Source: Faecalibacterium duncaniae (GTDB taxonomy: Bacteria; Bacillota; Clostridia; Oscillospirales; Ruminococcaceae). Taken from it: DNA of 64,000 nucleotides. The notes beneath the pieces are model-generated. The model was not told where the DNA came from, did not search any database, and saw only the letters and a list, made by a program, of their open reading frames with translations. The position numbers and the translations under genes were made by a program. The stretch's first letter is position 1. Each line of letters begins with the position of its first letter. Location of the stretch: contig NZ_CP048437.1 of NCBI RefSeq assembly GCF_010509575.1, positions 2,046,001 through 2,110,000 on the forward strand. Reading direction: 5' to 3'. This document shows, piece by piece, positions 42,542-51,187 of this stretch.

Positions 42542-43162
42542 TCAGAACGGAGCGTAGAACGGCTGCGATACACTCACCTGTGCGCCACCCCGGGTCAGCT
42601 CCCGGAGCTGCTCCAGCAAGGGCGGCTCCGTACCCTCAGGCATCTGCCAGCGCAGTGTGACACGGTCGGTGAACTGAGGGTCTGCAAGCTTTGCCCCCGC
42701 CGCCTGGATGAGCAGCGCCGCCCGCTCGTAGAGCGAGTAGTCCACCGTCACTTCCAGCTCCACCACACTGCGTACCGTGACCACTTCGGCAGCTTCCAAC
42801 GCGCGGGCGGTGGCGGTGGTATAGGCCCGCACCAGGCCGCCGGTGCCCAGCAGCACGCCGCCAAAGTACCGGGTAACGACCACGATGAGGTCAGTCAATC
42901 CGCTGTGCTGCAGCACTTCCAGTGCCGGAGTTCCCGCCGTCTTGGCCGGTTCACCGTCATCGGAGTAGCGCTCCCGGTTGCCCTCCCGCAGGCGGTAGGC
43001 ATAGACATTGTGCCGGGCCGTGCGGTTGGCTGCCCGCACCTGCTCCAAAAAGGCCACCGCCTTTTCCTCGCTGTCCGCAAAGGAGAGCTGCGCAATAAAG
43101 CGGCTCTTCTTTTCCTCATATTCGCCGGTGGCCGTGCCCCGGATGGTGCGGTAATCCTCCAC
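42542..43162 (-). CDS. YigZ/IMPACT family protein
   Basis: A 206-residue protein with the family motifs KKSRFIAQL, HNVYAYRLRE, DDGEPAKTAGTPALEVL and YFGGVLLGTGGLVRAY. Members are implicated in translation-related or proteolysis-related quality control, with no settled activity. GTG at 43162 is chosen because CAGGAGGAACC lies just upstream; the longer frame includes the promoter. Confidence 0.88.
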   Translation of the reverse strand: MEDYRTIRGTATGEYEEKKSRFIAQLSFADSEEKAVAFLEQVRAANRTARHNVYAYRLREGNRERYSDDGEPAKTAGTPALEVLQHSGLTDLIVVVTRYFGGVLLGTGGLVRAYTTATARALEAAEVVTVRSVVELEVTVDYSLYERAALLIQAAGAKLADPQFTDRVTLRWQMPEGTEPPLLEQLRELTRGGAQVSVSQPFYAPF

Positions 43163-43196
43163 GCTGGTTCCTCCTGCCCATTGATTTGATTTAATA

Positions 43197-43205
43197 AGTA
43201 TAGCA
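43197..43205 (-). promoter_or_regulatory. Extended -10 promoter of the yigZ-like gene
   Basis: Minus strand TGCTATACT, 35 bases before the GTG start. Confidence 0.55.
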
Positions 43206-43342
43206 TAAATCCCGGCAAAGAAAAAGCCTGCTTGCTGGCACTGCGTACCGTAAAACTCCCGTTTCAATCTTCACGAGTGATTTTTCTTGGAAGAAGCCCC
43301 GCCGAAGAACATCTGCCCGGCATTATACAAGCGAAAGAATGT

Positions 43343-43774
43343 ATGAAAAAGAAGAAACACATCTCAGAAGAGCAGCATTATCTCTGTGAAATCGGTCTGG
43401 AAAAGATGCCATATGGATCTTCCTGGCGCTACAAATCTTATACAGAGGAAAGCCTCACGCACATCAAGATTACGGCCTATTATAATGTGGACGAGGCGTT
43501 TCTTCAAACTCCCACTGCAGCATGGGGAAACCTATGGGATTGCCGTGCCGCGCTTCGCAAGTTGGTATCCTCCGTCTATCTGGAAAGCGATTTGAACCTT
43601 CCATTCGGAAAAAACGGAAAATTCTTATTCCAACTTGGGCATACTCCTGTTGTGTCCGACATGAAGAAAATCGTTCAGAAAACTGCCGCATTGTCTTTCC
43701 CCAAATGGGCGTTAGCCGTATGGGATATGGATACTGCAACAATATATATGGTCAAATGCGACAGAAGTCATTGA
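43343..43774 (+). CDS. Hypothetical protein
   Basis: A 143-residue soluble protein I do not recognise, with a Lys-rich N-terminus and a Trp-rich core (TAAWGNLWDCRAAL, LSFPKWALAVWDMD). The ATG at 43343 has only a weak GAAAG upstream, and a longer frame from 43232 exists. The closing segment (ALAVWDMDTATIYMV) suggests a beta-strand end. It lies alone before a lipoprotein gene. Confidence 0.4.
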   Translation: MKKKKHISEEQHYLCEIGLEKMPYGSSWRYKSYTEESLTHIKITAYYNVDEAFLQTPTAAWGNLWDCRAALRKLVSSVYLESDLNLPFGKNGKFLFQLGHTPVVSDMKKIVQKTAALSFPKWALAVWDMDTATIYMVKCDRSH

Positions 43775-43894
43775 TTTTCTTTGTTTATCTGTGATACCAT
43801 TCGTTACGAGACCAACGGCGTTGCTCTCTTCGCTTATGGTTGAGACTCCGGCACTCAAAGAAACTTTCCAAAAAACACAACGAGGTGACCATTT

Positions 43895-44803
43895 TTGAAA
43901 CGTCGAACTTTTCTTGTCTGCACCGCTGCACTTTTTTGCGGTGCGCTTCTGGCAGGAGGCTGCACTCAAAAAACTTCTCAGCCCGTCCTTCAGCAAATTG
44001 AATACTCCAATTTGGCAGATTCGGATACACAAGCTCTTCTTTCCAAGCTTTTGCAGGATGCCGGCGTATCCGACCTACGGATACAGACCTTCTTTGATCA
44101 TGTGCAAAAGTTCAACAATGCTGTGGACCCGGCATGGCTCACCACAGGGTTTGAAAATGCCAAGCCTTCGGATCTGAAATACGATCCTTACTCCATGCAG
44201 GACGCATGGACAGAAAAATACGATACCTTCCCCGGCTGGAACTGTCGGATTACCGCTTGTGGGCTGTTCGGTGATTTTATCACTGTCACAGGCAAGGCAG
44301 ACCTTGACTCAGCCGAGGACACCCTGTTTATGGACTATGAAACGCTGGATTCTGACCCGGAATCCCTTTGCGGCGATGAACGGCAAAAGTTTGATGCGCT
44401 GTTCGCCCCGGTTAAAACCACCAATACGACCGATATTCCTACCCATTTGAAAACGATTCAGCAGGAATGGAAGAAATGCGGTCTCTCTTTCGCGGAAGAT
44501 GATAAAATTCGTCTTGTCTCCGTGATTCTGCACGATCAGTTCTCTGAAACGGACAATTCTCTTATGATCGGTCATGTCGGCGTTATGCTTCCCACATCGG
44601 ATGCAGTATATTTCGTCGAAAAGGTCGCTTTTCAGGAGCCGTATCGCTTGTTGAAGTTCAAAAATCGAACCGAGTTGAGCGATTATCTGATGCAGAAATA
44701 CGACAACTCGTGGGGACAGGATACCGCCCACACCTTTATTATGGAAAATTCAGACCTGATGGACGGCTGGCGCATTCTTGAAAATCAGGAAAATGCAAGC
44801 TAA
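43895..44803 (+). CDS. Lipoprotein, DUF4300-like
   Basis: A 302-residue exported lipoprotein. The signal peptide ends with the lipobox LAGGC (Cys at residue 23). The mature part begins with a short variable linker and the segment IEYSNLADSDTQALL; this YSNL opening resembles DUF4300 lipoproteins, by eye. The TTG at 43895 is the start, with GAGGTGA 6 bases upstream. Function unknown. A strong terminator follows. Confidence 0.7.
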   Translation: MKRRTFLVCTAALFCGALLAGGCTQKTSQPVLQQIEYSNLADSDTQALLSKLLQDAGVSDLRIQTFFDHVQKFNNAVDPAWLTTGFENAKPSDLKYDPYSMQDAWTEKYDTFPGWNCRITACGLFGDFITVTGKADLDSAEDTLFMDYETLDSDPESLCGDERQKFDALFAPVKTTNTTDIPTHLKTIQQEWKKCGLSFAEDDKIRLVSVILHDQFSETDNSLMIGHVGVMLPTSDAVYFVEKVAFQEPYRLLKFKNRTELSDYLMQKYDNSWGQDTAHTFIMENSDLMDGWRILENQENAS

Positions 44804-44857
44804 AATCTCATTCATTAGGAGCCGTCCAATCTGACAGACCATTCGCCCTCTGATGCC

Positions 44858-44904
44858 AAAAGGACGCTGCAACCTCTCACCCAGAGGCGGCAGCGTCCTT
44901 TTTA
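44858..44904 (+). terminator. Terminator after the lipoprotein gene
   Basis: AAAAGGACGCTGC (44858-44870) pairs with GCAGCGTCCTTTT (about 44890-44902), with an inner CCTCT/AGAGG arm, followed by T. Confidence 0.88.
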
Positions 44905-45072
44905 TATCGGAATGTTTGGTTCGCAGGGGAACTCCGTGCTTATGACAGCGTGTTGATGAACTCCACAAAGGAGGACATATTTGCATTGAGCCAACCGATT
45001 GTATGAGGCTCTTCATAGGAGCATTACATTATCCAGTATGAGGCTAGAAGAACTGACACTGCTCCCTAAAGT
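44905..45072. other. Gene-free stretch left of the AraC regulator
   Basis: 168 bases with no open frame that looks real, no tRNA and no clear repeat. Together with the short remnant at 45096-45200 it looks like the decayed end of an earlier gene. Confidence 0.4.
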
Positions 45073-45095
45073 AAAAAATGGTAGATACCATTTTT
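45073..45095. terminator. Bidirectional terminator near the remnant gene
   Basis: AAAAAATGG and CCATTTTTT around a short loop, immediately after the stop of the truncated frame at 45096. Confidence 0.6.
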
Positions 45096-45200
45096 TCAAT
45101 AAGCATACAGCCGCTCCATGCAAAGTTCCTGCTCTGCCATGATGGATTCATCCGTTGGGTCGTAGACTTGTTGGCTGTGGATCGCATTTTTTATCGGCAT
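45096..45200 (-). pseudogene. Truncated N-terminal fragment, possibly of a sugar O-acetyltransferase
   Basis: A 34-codon frame beginning with ATG. VYDPTDESIMAEQELCMERLY resembles, by eye, the first helices (maltose-acetyltransferase region) of Firmicutes sugar O-acetyltransferases, then a stop (TGA) and the hairpin at 45073 cut it off. It lies 33 bases after the AraC regulator. Such genes (lacA-like) often adjoin lactose loci. The identification is tentative. Confidence 0.35.
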
Positions 45201-45233
45201 AGTTCTACTCTTCTTATTTATAAGGAATCCTTC

Positions 45234-46097
45234 TCATTTTTCAGTAGATTCTTCCAGATTCTTTCGGTACTGTGCCGGACTGACACCATACTCTTTCTTG
45301 AATACCCGGCTAAAATAGAGTGGGTTATCATACCCTACGATCTCTGCAATTTCTCCAATATTGTATTCGGTGTTCTCCAATAAGCTTTGTGCATTTACCA
45401 TCCGAAGGGACAGGATGTATTGTGCAGGGCTTATTTTCATGTACTGCTTAAAATTACGGATAAACCAGTTCGTACTGATATGCAGCGATTCTGCGTAATC
45501 GTCCACACTGACCTTTGTATTATAATTCTCGTTAAAGTAGGCAACGGCGGCTTCGATTTCTTCGGGGATGCTTGTAGTTGTTTTCTCGCTTTCCTGCTGT
45601 TGCCTGCTTACTAAAAACAGAATGATGTTGAAGAGAGAAGCAATATAGTCTTCATAGCCATATTCACATTGTTGCAGTTCCCGGATGATCTTTCGGAACA
45701 GCATTTTGTAATCCGGCAGTGTGCCGCTGTAAAAAACGTGCTTGTCCAAGGGTATTCCGTGATAGTTCAGGATGTTTTTGACATCGTATCCTGTAAAGTG
45801 AATCCAGAACACCTCTGGATGATCTTCTACATAGTAGACATACTTCTGGATTTCTTTCGGCTGATAAAGCACCATGTGTCCAGAAGTCACCACTTCCTCA
45901 ACACCATCGAACCAGAAGTGTGCTTTACCAGATGCCACATAGAGGATTTGATAGTCTCTGCGACCCTTTGCCCAAAAAGTAGGTAGCTTAGGGCGTTTTT
46001 TCAAGCGATAAGTGCCGCAACTGCCTACAACCAGCGGCTTTGAGTAGTCTTTGAAATCCAAACGGGAGTTGTTCAAATATCCTGAGTTGAAATACAT
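45234..46097 (-). CDS. AraC family transcriptional regulator
   Basis: A 287-residue regulator. The N-terminal cupin-like sensor domain (YQILYVASGKAHFWFDGVEE) is followed by a two-helix-turn-helix AraC domain at residues about 188-285 (VDDYAESLHISTNWFIRNFK and IGEIAEIVGYDNPLYFSRVFKKEYGVSPAQYR). ATG at 46097 with GAGGAGG upstream; the longer frame extends into the divergent promoter region. It likely controls the lactose genes that start on the other side of the 249-base gap. Confidence 0.88.
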   Translation of the reverse strand: MYFNSGYLNNSRLDFKDYSKPLVVGSCGTYRLKKRPKLPTFWAKGRRDYQILYVASGKAHFWFDGVEEVVTSGHMVLYQPKEIQKYVYYVEDHPEVFWIHFTGYDVKNILNYHGIPLDKHVFYSGTLPDYKMLFRKIIRELQQCEYGYEDYIASLFNIILFLVSRQQQESEKTTTSIPEEIEAAVAYFNENYNTKVSVDDYAESLHISTNWFIRNFKQYMKISPAQYILSLRMVNAQSLLENTEYNIGEIAEIVGYDNPLYFSRVFKKEYGVSPAQYRKNLEESTEK

Positions 46098-46151
46098 CCC
46101 TGCGCCCTCCTCATCTTCAGAGATTTTACAGTGATTTGGGAAATGTTCTAT

Positions 46152-46180
46152 CACAAAATCACAAACTCTTTGATTTTGTG
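46152..46180. promoter_or_regulatory. Perfect 10-bp inverted repeat, candidate operator
   Basis: CACAAAATCA (46152-46161) and TGATTTTGTG (46171-46180) with a 9-base spacer, in the gap between the AraC regulator and the symporter gene. Size and symmetry fit a regulator binding site. Confidence 0.6.
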
Positions 46181-46346
46181 CATATTTTGTTCCATCTTGT
46201 CTATATCTTTTTGTTCCATTAGATTCTATAATATTTTCAGACGAAACGCAAGAGATTTGGGCAACTTGCGTAATGAGAATTCCAGTCTGAAATGCGCAGC
46301 AGATTGGTCGCGCCCACACAAAAAAAGCAAGATGGGAGAAAGCACA

Positions 46347-47717
46347 ATGACTGGAAAACGTTATCTAAAGTGGTATAATAAAGTCGGCTATGGTTCAGGC
46401 GATATTGCAGGCAACGTGGTATATGCATTCCTGTCCTCCTTCGTCATGATCTATCTGACCAACACCGTTGGCCTGAACCCCGGTATTGTCGGCACTCTGA
46501 TTGCAGTTTCCAAACTGCTGGACGGTGTGACGGACATTTTCTTTGGTTCCTTGATTGACAAAACGCATTCTAAGATGGGCAAAGCCCGTCCTTGGATGCT
46601 GTACGGCTACATTGGCTGTGCCATTACGCTGGTGGCAATTTTCGCCATCCCGACCAATCTGGGACAGTTTGCACAGTACGCATGGTTCCTGATCGCATAT
46701 ACTCTGCTGAACGCTGTATTCTACACTGCCAACAACATTGCTTACTCTGCACTGACTGCTCTCGTCACGAAGAACAGTGCCGAACAGGTCGAGATGGGTT
46801 CTTGGCGTTTCATGTTCGCCTTTGCCACCAGCCTGCTCATCCAGTCCATCACGCTGGGTGCTGTTACGGCATTGGGCGGTGGTGCTGCCGGTTGGCGCAC
46901 TGTTGCAATCATCTACGCCATCATCGGTCTGCTTGTCAACACCCTCTCCGTTTTCTCCGTGAAGGAACTGCCGGAAGGCGAATTGGTGGATACCACCGAC
47001 AAAAGGGAAATCGAGCAGGACGAAAAGTACAATCTGGTTCAGGCTACAAAGCTGCTTGCTGGTAACAAATATTATATGATGATCTGCGTCACCTACATTT
47101 TGCAGCAGATCTACGGTGCCATGATCAGCATGGGCACCTACTATGCAACCTACATCCTTGGCAACCAGAATCTGTTCGGTGTATTCTCTTGGGCAATCAA
47201 CATTCCTCTGATCATCGCACTGGTGTTCACCCCGACCTTGGTTGCAAAGTGGAATGGAATGTATAAGCTGAATGTAATGAGCTATACTCTGGCAACGATT
47301 TCTCGTGCACTGGTTGCTGTAGCTGGTTACATGGGCAGCGGCAATGTGACCTTGATGCTGCTCTTTACTGCAATCGCAGCTCTTGGTCAGGGTCCTTGGC
47401 AGGGCGATATGAACGCTGCGATTGCTGCTTGCTCTGAATATACTTGGCTGACGAAGCATAAGCGCGTGGATGGCACGATGTACTCCTGCACTTCTCTCGG
47501 TGTGAAGCTGGGCGGCGGTCTGGGTACTGCCATCACCGGCTGGCTGCTGGCAGCAAGCCATTTTGACAGCGCTCTGACCGTTCAGCCGGATTCCTGCATC
47601 AATATGCTGAAGATCATGTATCTGGTGATTCCGTTTGCTCTGGATGCCATCATCACCTTCATTCTCTCTCGTATGAAGGTCGAAGAAGCAAATGAAAAAC
47701 TGCGTGCAGCAGTCTGA
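46347..47717 (+). CDS. GPH-family sugar:cation symporter
   Basis: A 456-residue MFS-type membrane protein of the glycoside-pentoside-hexuronide family (MelB, LacS core), with about twelve helices. Family features are the early KVGYGSGDIAGN, SLIDKTHSKMGKARPWMLYG and the late helices. Probably imports lactose or a related beta-galactoside with a cation. The ATG at 46347 has GGGAGAAAG upstream; the 72-residue upstream extension crosses the operator and is not coding. No C-terminal EIIA domain is present. Confidence 0.87.
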   Translation: MTGKRYLKWYNKVGYGSGDIAGNVVYAFLSSFVMIYLTNTVGLNPGIVGTLIAVSKLLDGVTDIFFGSLIDKTHSKMGKARPWMLYGYIGCAITLVAIFAIPTNLGQFAQYAWFLIAYTLLNAVFYTANNIAYSALTALVTKNSAEQVEMGSWRFMFAFATSLLIQSITLGAVTALGGGAAGWRTVAIIYAIIGLLVNTLSVFSVKELPEGELVDTTDKREIEQDEKYNLVQATKLLAGNKYYMMICVTYILQQIYGAMISMGTYYATYILGNQNLFGVFSWAINIPLIIALVFTPTLVAKWNGMYKLNVMSYTLATISRALVAVAGYMGSGNVTLMLLFTAIAALGQGPWQGDMNAAIAACSEYTWLTKHKRVDGTMYSCTSLGVKLGGGLGTAITGWLLAASHFDSALTVQPDSCINMLKIMYLVIPFALDAIITFILSRMKVEEANEKLRAAV

Positions 47718-47753
47718 TAACAAGCCATTATCATTTCTCCTTCATCTGCTGTT

Positions 47754-47783
47754 CCCCGGAGGAATCCAGCGATTCCTCCGGGG
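47754..47783 (+). promoter_or_regulatory. Intergenic stem-loop between symporter and lacZ
   Basis: CCCCGGAGGAATC pairs perfectly with GATTCCTCCGGGG around CAGC. No T tract follows, so it may stabilise mRNA or adjust expression of the two genes. Confidence 0.7.
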
Positions 47784-47831
47784 AGGCTGGAGAAATATTA
47801 TAAAATTATAAAAGGTAAATGAGGAAATACT

Positions 47832-50800
47832 ATGGCTGCATTTGATTTTGCAAAAGTAAAAGACCCCACCTTTTTCAAGGAAAACGTGCTGAATGCTCAT
47901 GCAAGTTTCCGTACTTACGCTTCCCGCGAAGAATATCTGGCAGGAGAATCTTCGCTTGCGCTGAAGCTGGACGGTATCTGGAAATTCGCCTACGCAAAGA
48001 ACTACACCAGTGCCATTCCCGGCTTTGAAAAGACAGATTACGATTGCAGCGGCTGGGATGACATTCATGTTCCGGCACACATCCAGATGGAGGGCTACGA
48101 CATTCCCCAGTACGCGAATGTTCAGTATCCGTGGGATGGCCGTGAAGAAGTGCAGCCGGGCGAGATCCCGCAGCGGTTCAATCCGGTGGCAAGCTATGTA
48201 AAATACTTCGAGCTGCCGGAATCCATGCAGGGCAAGCCCGTCCACATCGAGTTCGAGGGTGTGGAAAGCGGCATGGCTCTTTGGCTGAACGGGTCTTATG
48301 TGGGTTACACCGAGGACAGCTTCTCCGCACACGCATTCGATCTGACTCCCTATCTACAGCCGGGCGTGAACAAACTTGCTGTGCAGGTGTTCAAGTGGAC
48401 TTCCTCCAGCTGGTGCGAAGATCAGGACTTCTTCCGCTTCTCCGGCATCTTCCGCAGCGTGTGGCTGTACGCCATCCCCACCGTGCATCTGGAAGATATA
48501 TCCGTCAAAACGCTGTTTGCCGGGGATGATTTTACGCATTCCACGCTGGAAGTTGCATTGCAGGTGGAGGGTAAGGGCGCAGCCCGTCTGACCCTGCGCC
48601 GCAGTGAACTGGAAGTGTTCTCCGAAAAAATCGCACTGAACGGCGGCTCTGCTCTGTTCAGCCATGCGGTGGAGAACCCCCACCTGTGGAGTGCAGAGGA
48701 CCCGGCTCTGTATGAACTGGAAATCGAGCTGCTGGACGATGCAGGCCATCTGGTAGAGGTGACTGGGCAGAAAGTCGGTTTCCGCAAGTTCGAGTTGAAG
48801 AACAATCGGATGCTGCTCAACGGCAAGCGCATCGTGTTCAAGGGTGCCAACCGTCATGAGTTCAGCTCCATTACGGGTCGTGCTGTGGGTGTACACACCC
48901 ATGAGGAACTGCTTCGGGATATCATCACCATGAAGCAGAACAACATCAATGCCATCCGTACCAGCCATTACCAGAATCAGGATGCACTGTATGACCTGTG
49001 CGACGAGTATGGTCTGTATCTGATCGCAGAGAACAATCTGGAATCCCATGGCACATGGGACATCTATCAGGCGGGCATTCGCGGCATCGAGGGCGTTTTG
49101 CCCAACGATAAGCCGGAGTGGAAGGCCGCCCTGTTTGACCGCATGAATTCCACTTACCAGCGTGACAAAAACCATCCTGCTGTTCTGATCTGGTCTCTGG
49201 GCAACGAATCGTTTGGTGGTGAGACCCTGCTCCAGATGGCAGAGATGGTCCGCCGCTTTGATGACACCCGTCTGGTGCATTACGAAGGTGTGGTCAATGA
49301 TCCCCGCTTCCTCGAAACCACCGATATCGAGAGCCATATGTACAGCACTGTGAAGGACATTAAAGAGTATCTGGCACAGGGCGATAAGCGGCCTTATATC
49401 GAGTGCGAATACTCTCATGCTATGGGCAACTCCAACGGTGCTTTGCACAAGTACACGGAACTTGCCGACCAGAAAGACTGCGGCTATCAGGGCGGCTTCA
49501 TCTGGGATTACATCGACCAGTCCATCTGGAAAAAAGACCGCTACGGCAAGTGGTTCCAAGCCTACGGCGGCGACTTCGGTGAGCGTCCTACCGACTATAA
49601 TTTCAGCGGAAACGGCATTGCCTACGGTGGTGATCGTGCTCCTTCTCCCAAGATGCAGGAGGTCAAGTTCTGCTATCAGAACATTGCAGTTTCCATTGAC
49701 AATTCTGGATTTGAAGTCTGGAATAAGAACCTGTTCACTTCTACGGGTGCTTTCGACTGCGTTGCTCTGCTGCACCGTGATGGAAAGTTGTATCAGCAAC
49801 AGGAACTGACCCATATTGATGTTGCTCCCGAAGAGCGTTCCAGCTTCCCGCTGCCATTTATGGTTCCTGCGCTCCCCGGTGAATATGCAGTGACCATCAG
49901 CTTCCGTTTGAAGGAGGACACCAGCTGGGCAAAGAAGGGCCATGAAATCGCCTTTGGACAGGGTGTGATCGCTGTGGTTCGTTCCATTCCCAGCAAGAAG
50001 GTCACGCCGTTTACCGTTACGCACGGTACACACAACATCGGTGTCCGTGGTGAGAATTTCGATGTTTTGTTCTCCGATCTGAATGGCGGTCTGACTTCCT
50101 ACCGCTATGCCGGCAAAGAGATGATTCAGGAGATTCCCCGTCCCAACTTCTGGCGCGCTCCCACCGACAACGACTGCGGCAACAACATGGGCGGCGTTCG
50201 CGGCCAGTGGAAGCTGGCAAGCCTGTACGCTACCGCCAAGGGCATCGGCAAGGAGATTCCGTCTGTTCATGGCGGCACCATCCTCCAGAACCCCACCTGC
50301 GAGGTGGAAGCCGACAGCGTGGTCGTGACCTATCTCTATAACCTCCAGACCAGCCCCGCAGCAGAGTGCAGCCTGCAGTACCGTGTGTTCGGTGATGGCC
50401 GCATCCAGACCACCCTGCACTATGACCCGGTGGAAGGACTTGCAGCAATGCCGGAGTTCGGCGTACTGTTCAAGATCGACGCTGACTACGACACGGTGGA
50501 GTGGTACGGAAACGGCCCTGCGGAGACCTACTGGGATCGTCAGCATGGTGCAAAGCTTGGCATTTACCAGAACAAGGTTGCAGACAACATGGCACAGTAC
50601 CTTGTGCCGCAGGAGTGCGGTGCAAAGACCGCTGTGCGCTGGGCAAAGGTAGTGGACCGTAAAGGTCGCGGGCTGCTGTTTACCGCAGATGCCGCAAAGC
50701 CCATGTTCTTCTCTGCGCTGCCCTACACTCCCCATGAAATGGAGAGTGCCAAGCATCCTTACGAGCTGCCCCCGGTCCATTACACGGTCATCCGTGCCAT

Positions 50801-50915
50801 CGGCGAGCAGATGGGCGTTGGCGGCGATGACAGCTGGGGTGCCAATGTCCACCCGGAGTATATTCCTGATGTGACCAAGCCTGTGGAGTTCACCTTTACG
50901 TTCCGTGGCATCTGA
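47832..50915 (+). CDS. lacZ: Beta-galactosidase, glycoside hydrolase family 2
   Basis: A 1027-residue enzyme that hydrolyses lactose. The N-terminal sugar-binding, Ig-like and TIM-barrel domains are in order; the acid/base Glu is in LIWSLGNESFGG and the nucleophile Glu in YIECEYSHAMGNSNG. A GAGGAAA lies before the ATG. It is cytosolic, with no signal peptide. It forms an operon with the symporter and feeds galactose to galK/galT. Confidence 0.96.
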   Translation: MAAFDFAKVKDPTFFKENVLNAHASFRTYASREEYLAGESSLALKLDGIWKFAYAKNYTSAIPGFEKTDYDCSGWDDIHVPAHIQMEGYDIPQYANVQYPWDGREEVQPGEIPQRFNPVASYVKYFELPESMQGKPVHIEFEGVESGMALWLNGSYVGYTEDSFSAHAFDLTPYLQPGVNKLAVQVFKWTSSSWCEDQDFFRFSGIFRSVWLYAIPTVHLEDISVKTLFAGDDFTHSTLEVALQVEGKGAARLTLRRSELEVFSEKIALNGGSALFSHAVENPHLWSAEDPALYELEIELLDDAGHLVEVTGQKVGFRKFELKNNRMLLNGKRIVFKGANRHEFSSITGRAVGVHTHEELLRDIITMKQNNINAIRTSHYQNQDALYDLCDEYGLYLIAENNLESHGTWDIYQAGIRGIEGVLPNDKPEWKAALFDRMNSTYQRDKNHPAVLIWSLGNESFGGETLLQMAEMVRRFDDTRLVHYEGVVNDPRFLETTDIESHMYSTVKDIKEYLAQGDKRPYIECEYSHAMGNSNGALHKYTELADQKDCGYQGGFIWDYIDQSIWKKDRYGKWFQAYGGDFGERPTDYNFSGNGIAYGGDRAPSPKMQEVKFCYQNIAVSIDNSGFEVWNKNLFTSTGAFDCVALLHRDGKLYQQQELTHIDVAPEERSSFPLPFMVPALPGEYAVTISFRLKEDTSWAKKGHEIAFGQGVIAVVRSIPSKKVTPFTVTHGTHNIGVRGENFDVLFSDLNGGLTSYRYAGKEMIQEIPRPNFWRAPTDNDCGNNMGGVRGQWKLASLYATAKGIGKEIPSVHGGTILQNPTCEVEADSVVVTYLYNLQTSPAAECSLQYRVFGDGRIQTTLHYDPVEGLAAMPEFGVLFKIDADYDTVEWYGNGPAETYWDRQHGAKLGIYQNKVADNMAQYLVPQECGAKTAVRWAKVVDRKGRGLLFTADAAKPMFFSALPYTPHEMESAKHPYELPPVHYTVIRAIGEQMGVGGDDSWGANVHPEYIPDVTKPVEFTFTFRGI

Positions 50916-50926
50916 CCCTCGTTATT

Positions 50927-50996
50927 AAGACACCTTCGCGTTGAGATAAGGACATCCCTGCATGAGATTCCTATCAAAAGCGAGGGTGTCTTTTTT
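50927..50996 (+). terminator. Terminator after lacZ
   Basis: AAGACACC with the following TTCGC pairs with GCGA-GGTGTCTT, followed by six T. Confidence 0.8.
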
Positions 50997-51099
50997 GGTA
51001 TCACAAAATCTCAATTCCTGACACCACTATTTATAAGTAGTGCTTCACTCTATATAAGCAGCGTTGCTATGTCAAATTAGACCAGATAAAATCTTTGGC

Positions 51100-51123
51100 A
51101 TTGTGGTCAAAATTGTGGTCAAA
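51100..51123. repeat. Tandem 12-bp direct repeat
   Basis: ATTGTGGTCAAA occurs twice back to back, in the 150-base gap between the lacZ terminator and the recombinase terminator. It may be an accessory site of the neighbouring recombinase or a remnant of an integrase tail. Confidence 0.5.
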
Positions 51124-51151
51124 ACCAAATGAGGTCAGCCCACAAACAAAA

Positions 51152-51187
51152 AAATCCAACGATTTCTAACGTGAAATCGTTGGATTT
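51152..51187 (-). terminator. Terminator of the serine recombinase
   Basis: A 14-bp perfect stem overlapping the recombinase stop codon, with a T run on the minus strand. Confidence 0.88.

Noticed and set aside
46131..46346. N-terminal extension of the symporter frame
   Set aside because: It crosses the divergent regulatory gap and palindrome; the family homology begins at MTGKRYLKWYN with a good ribosome site.
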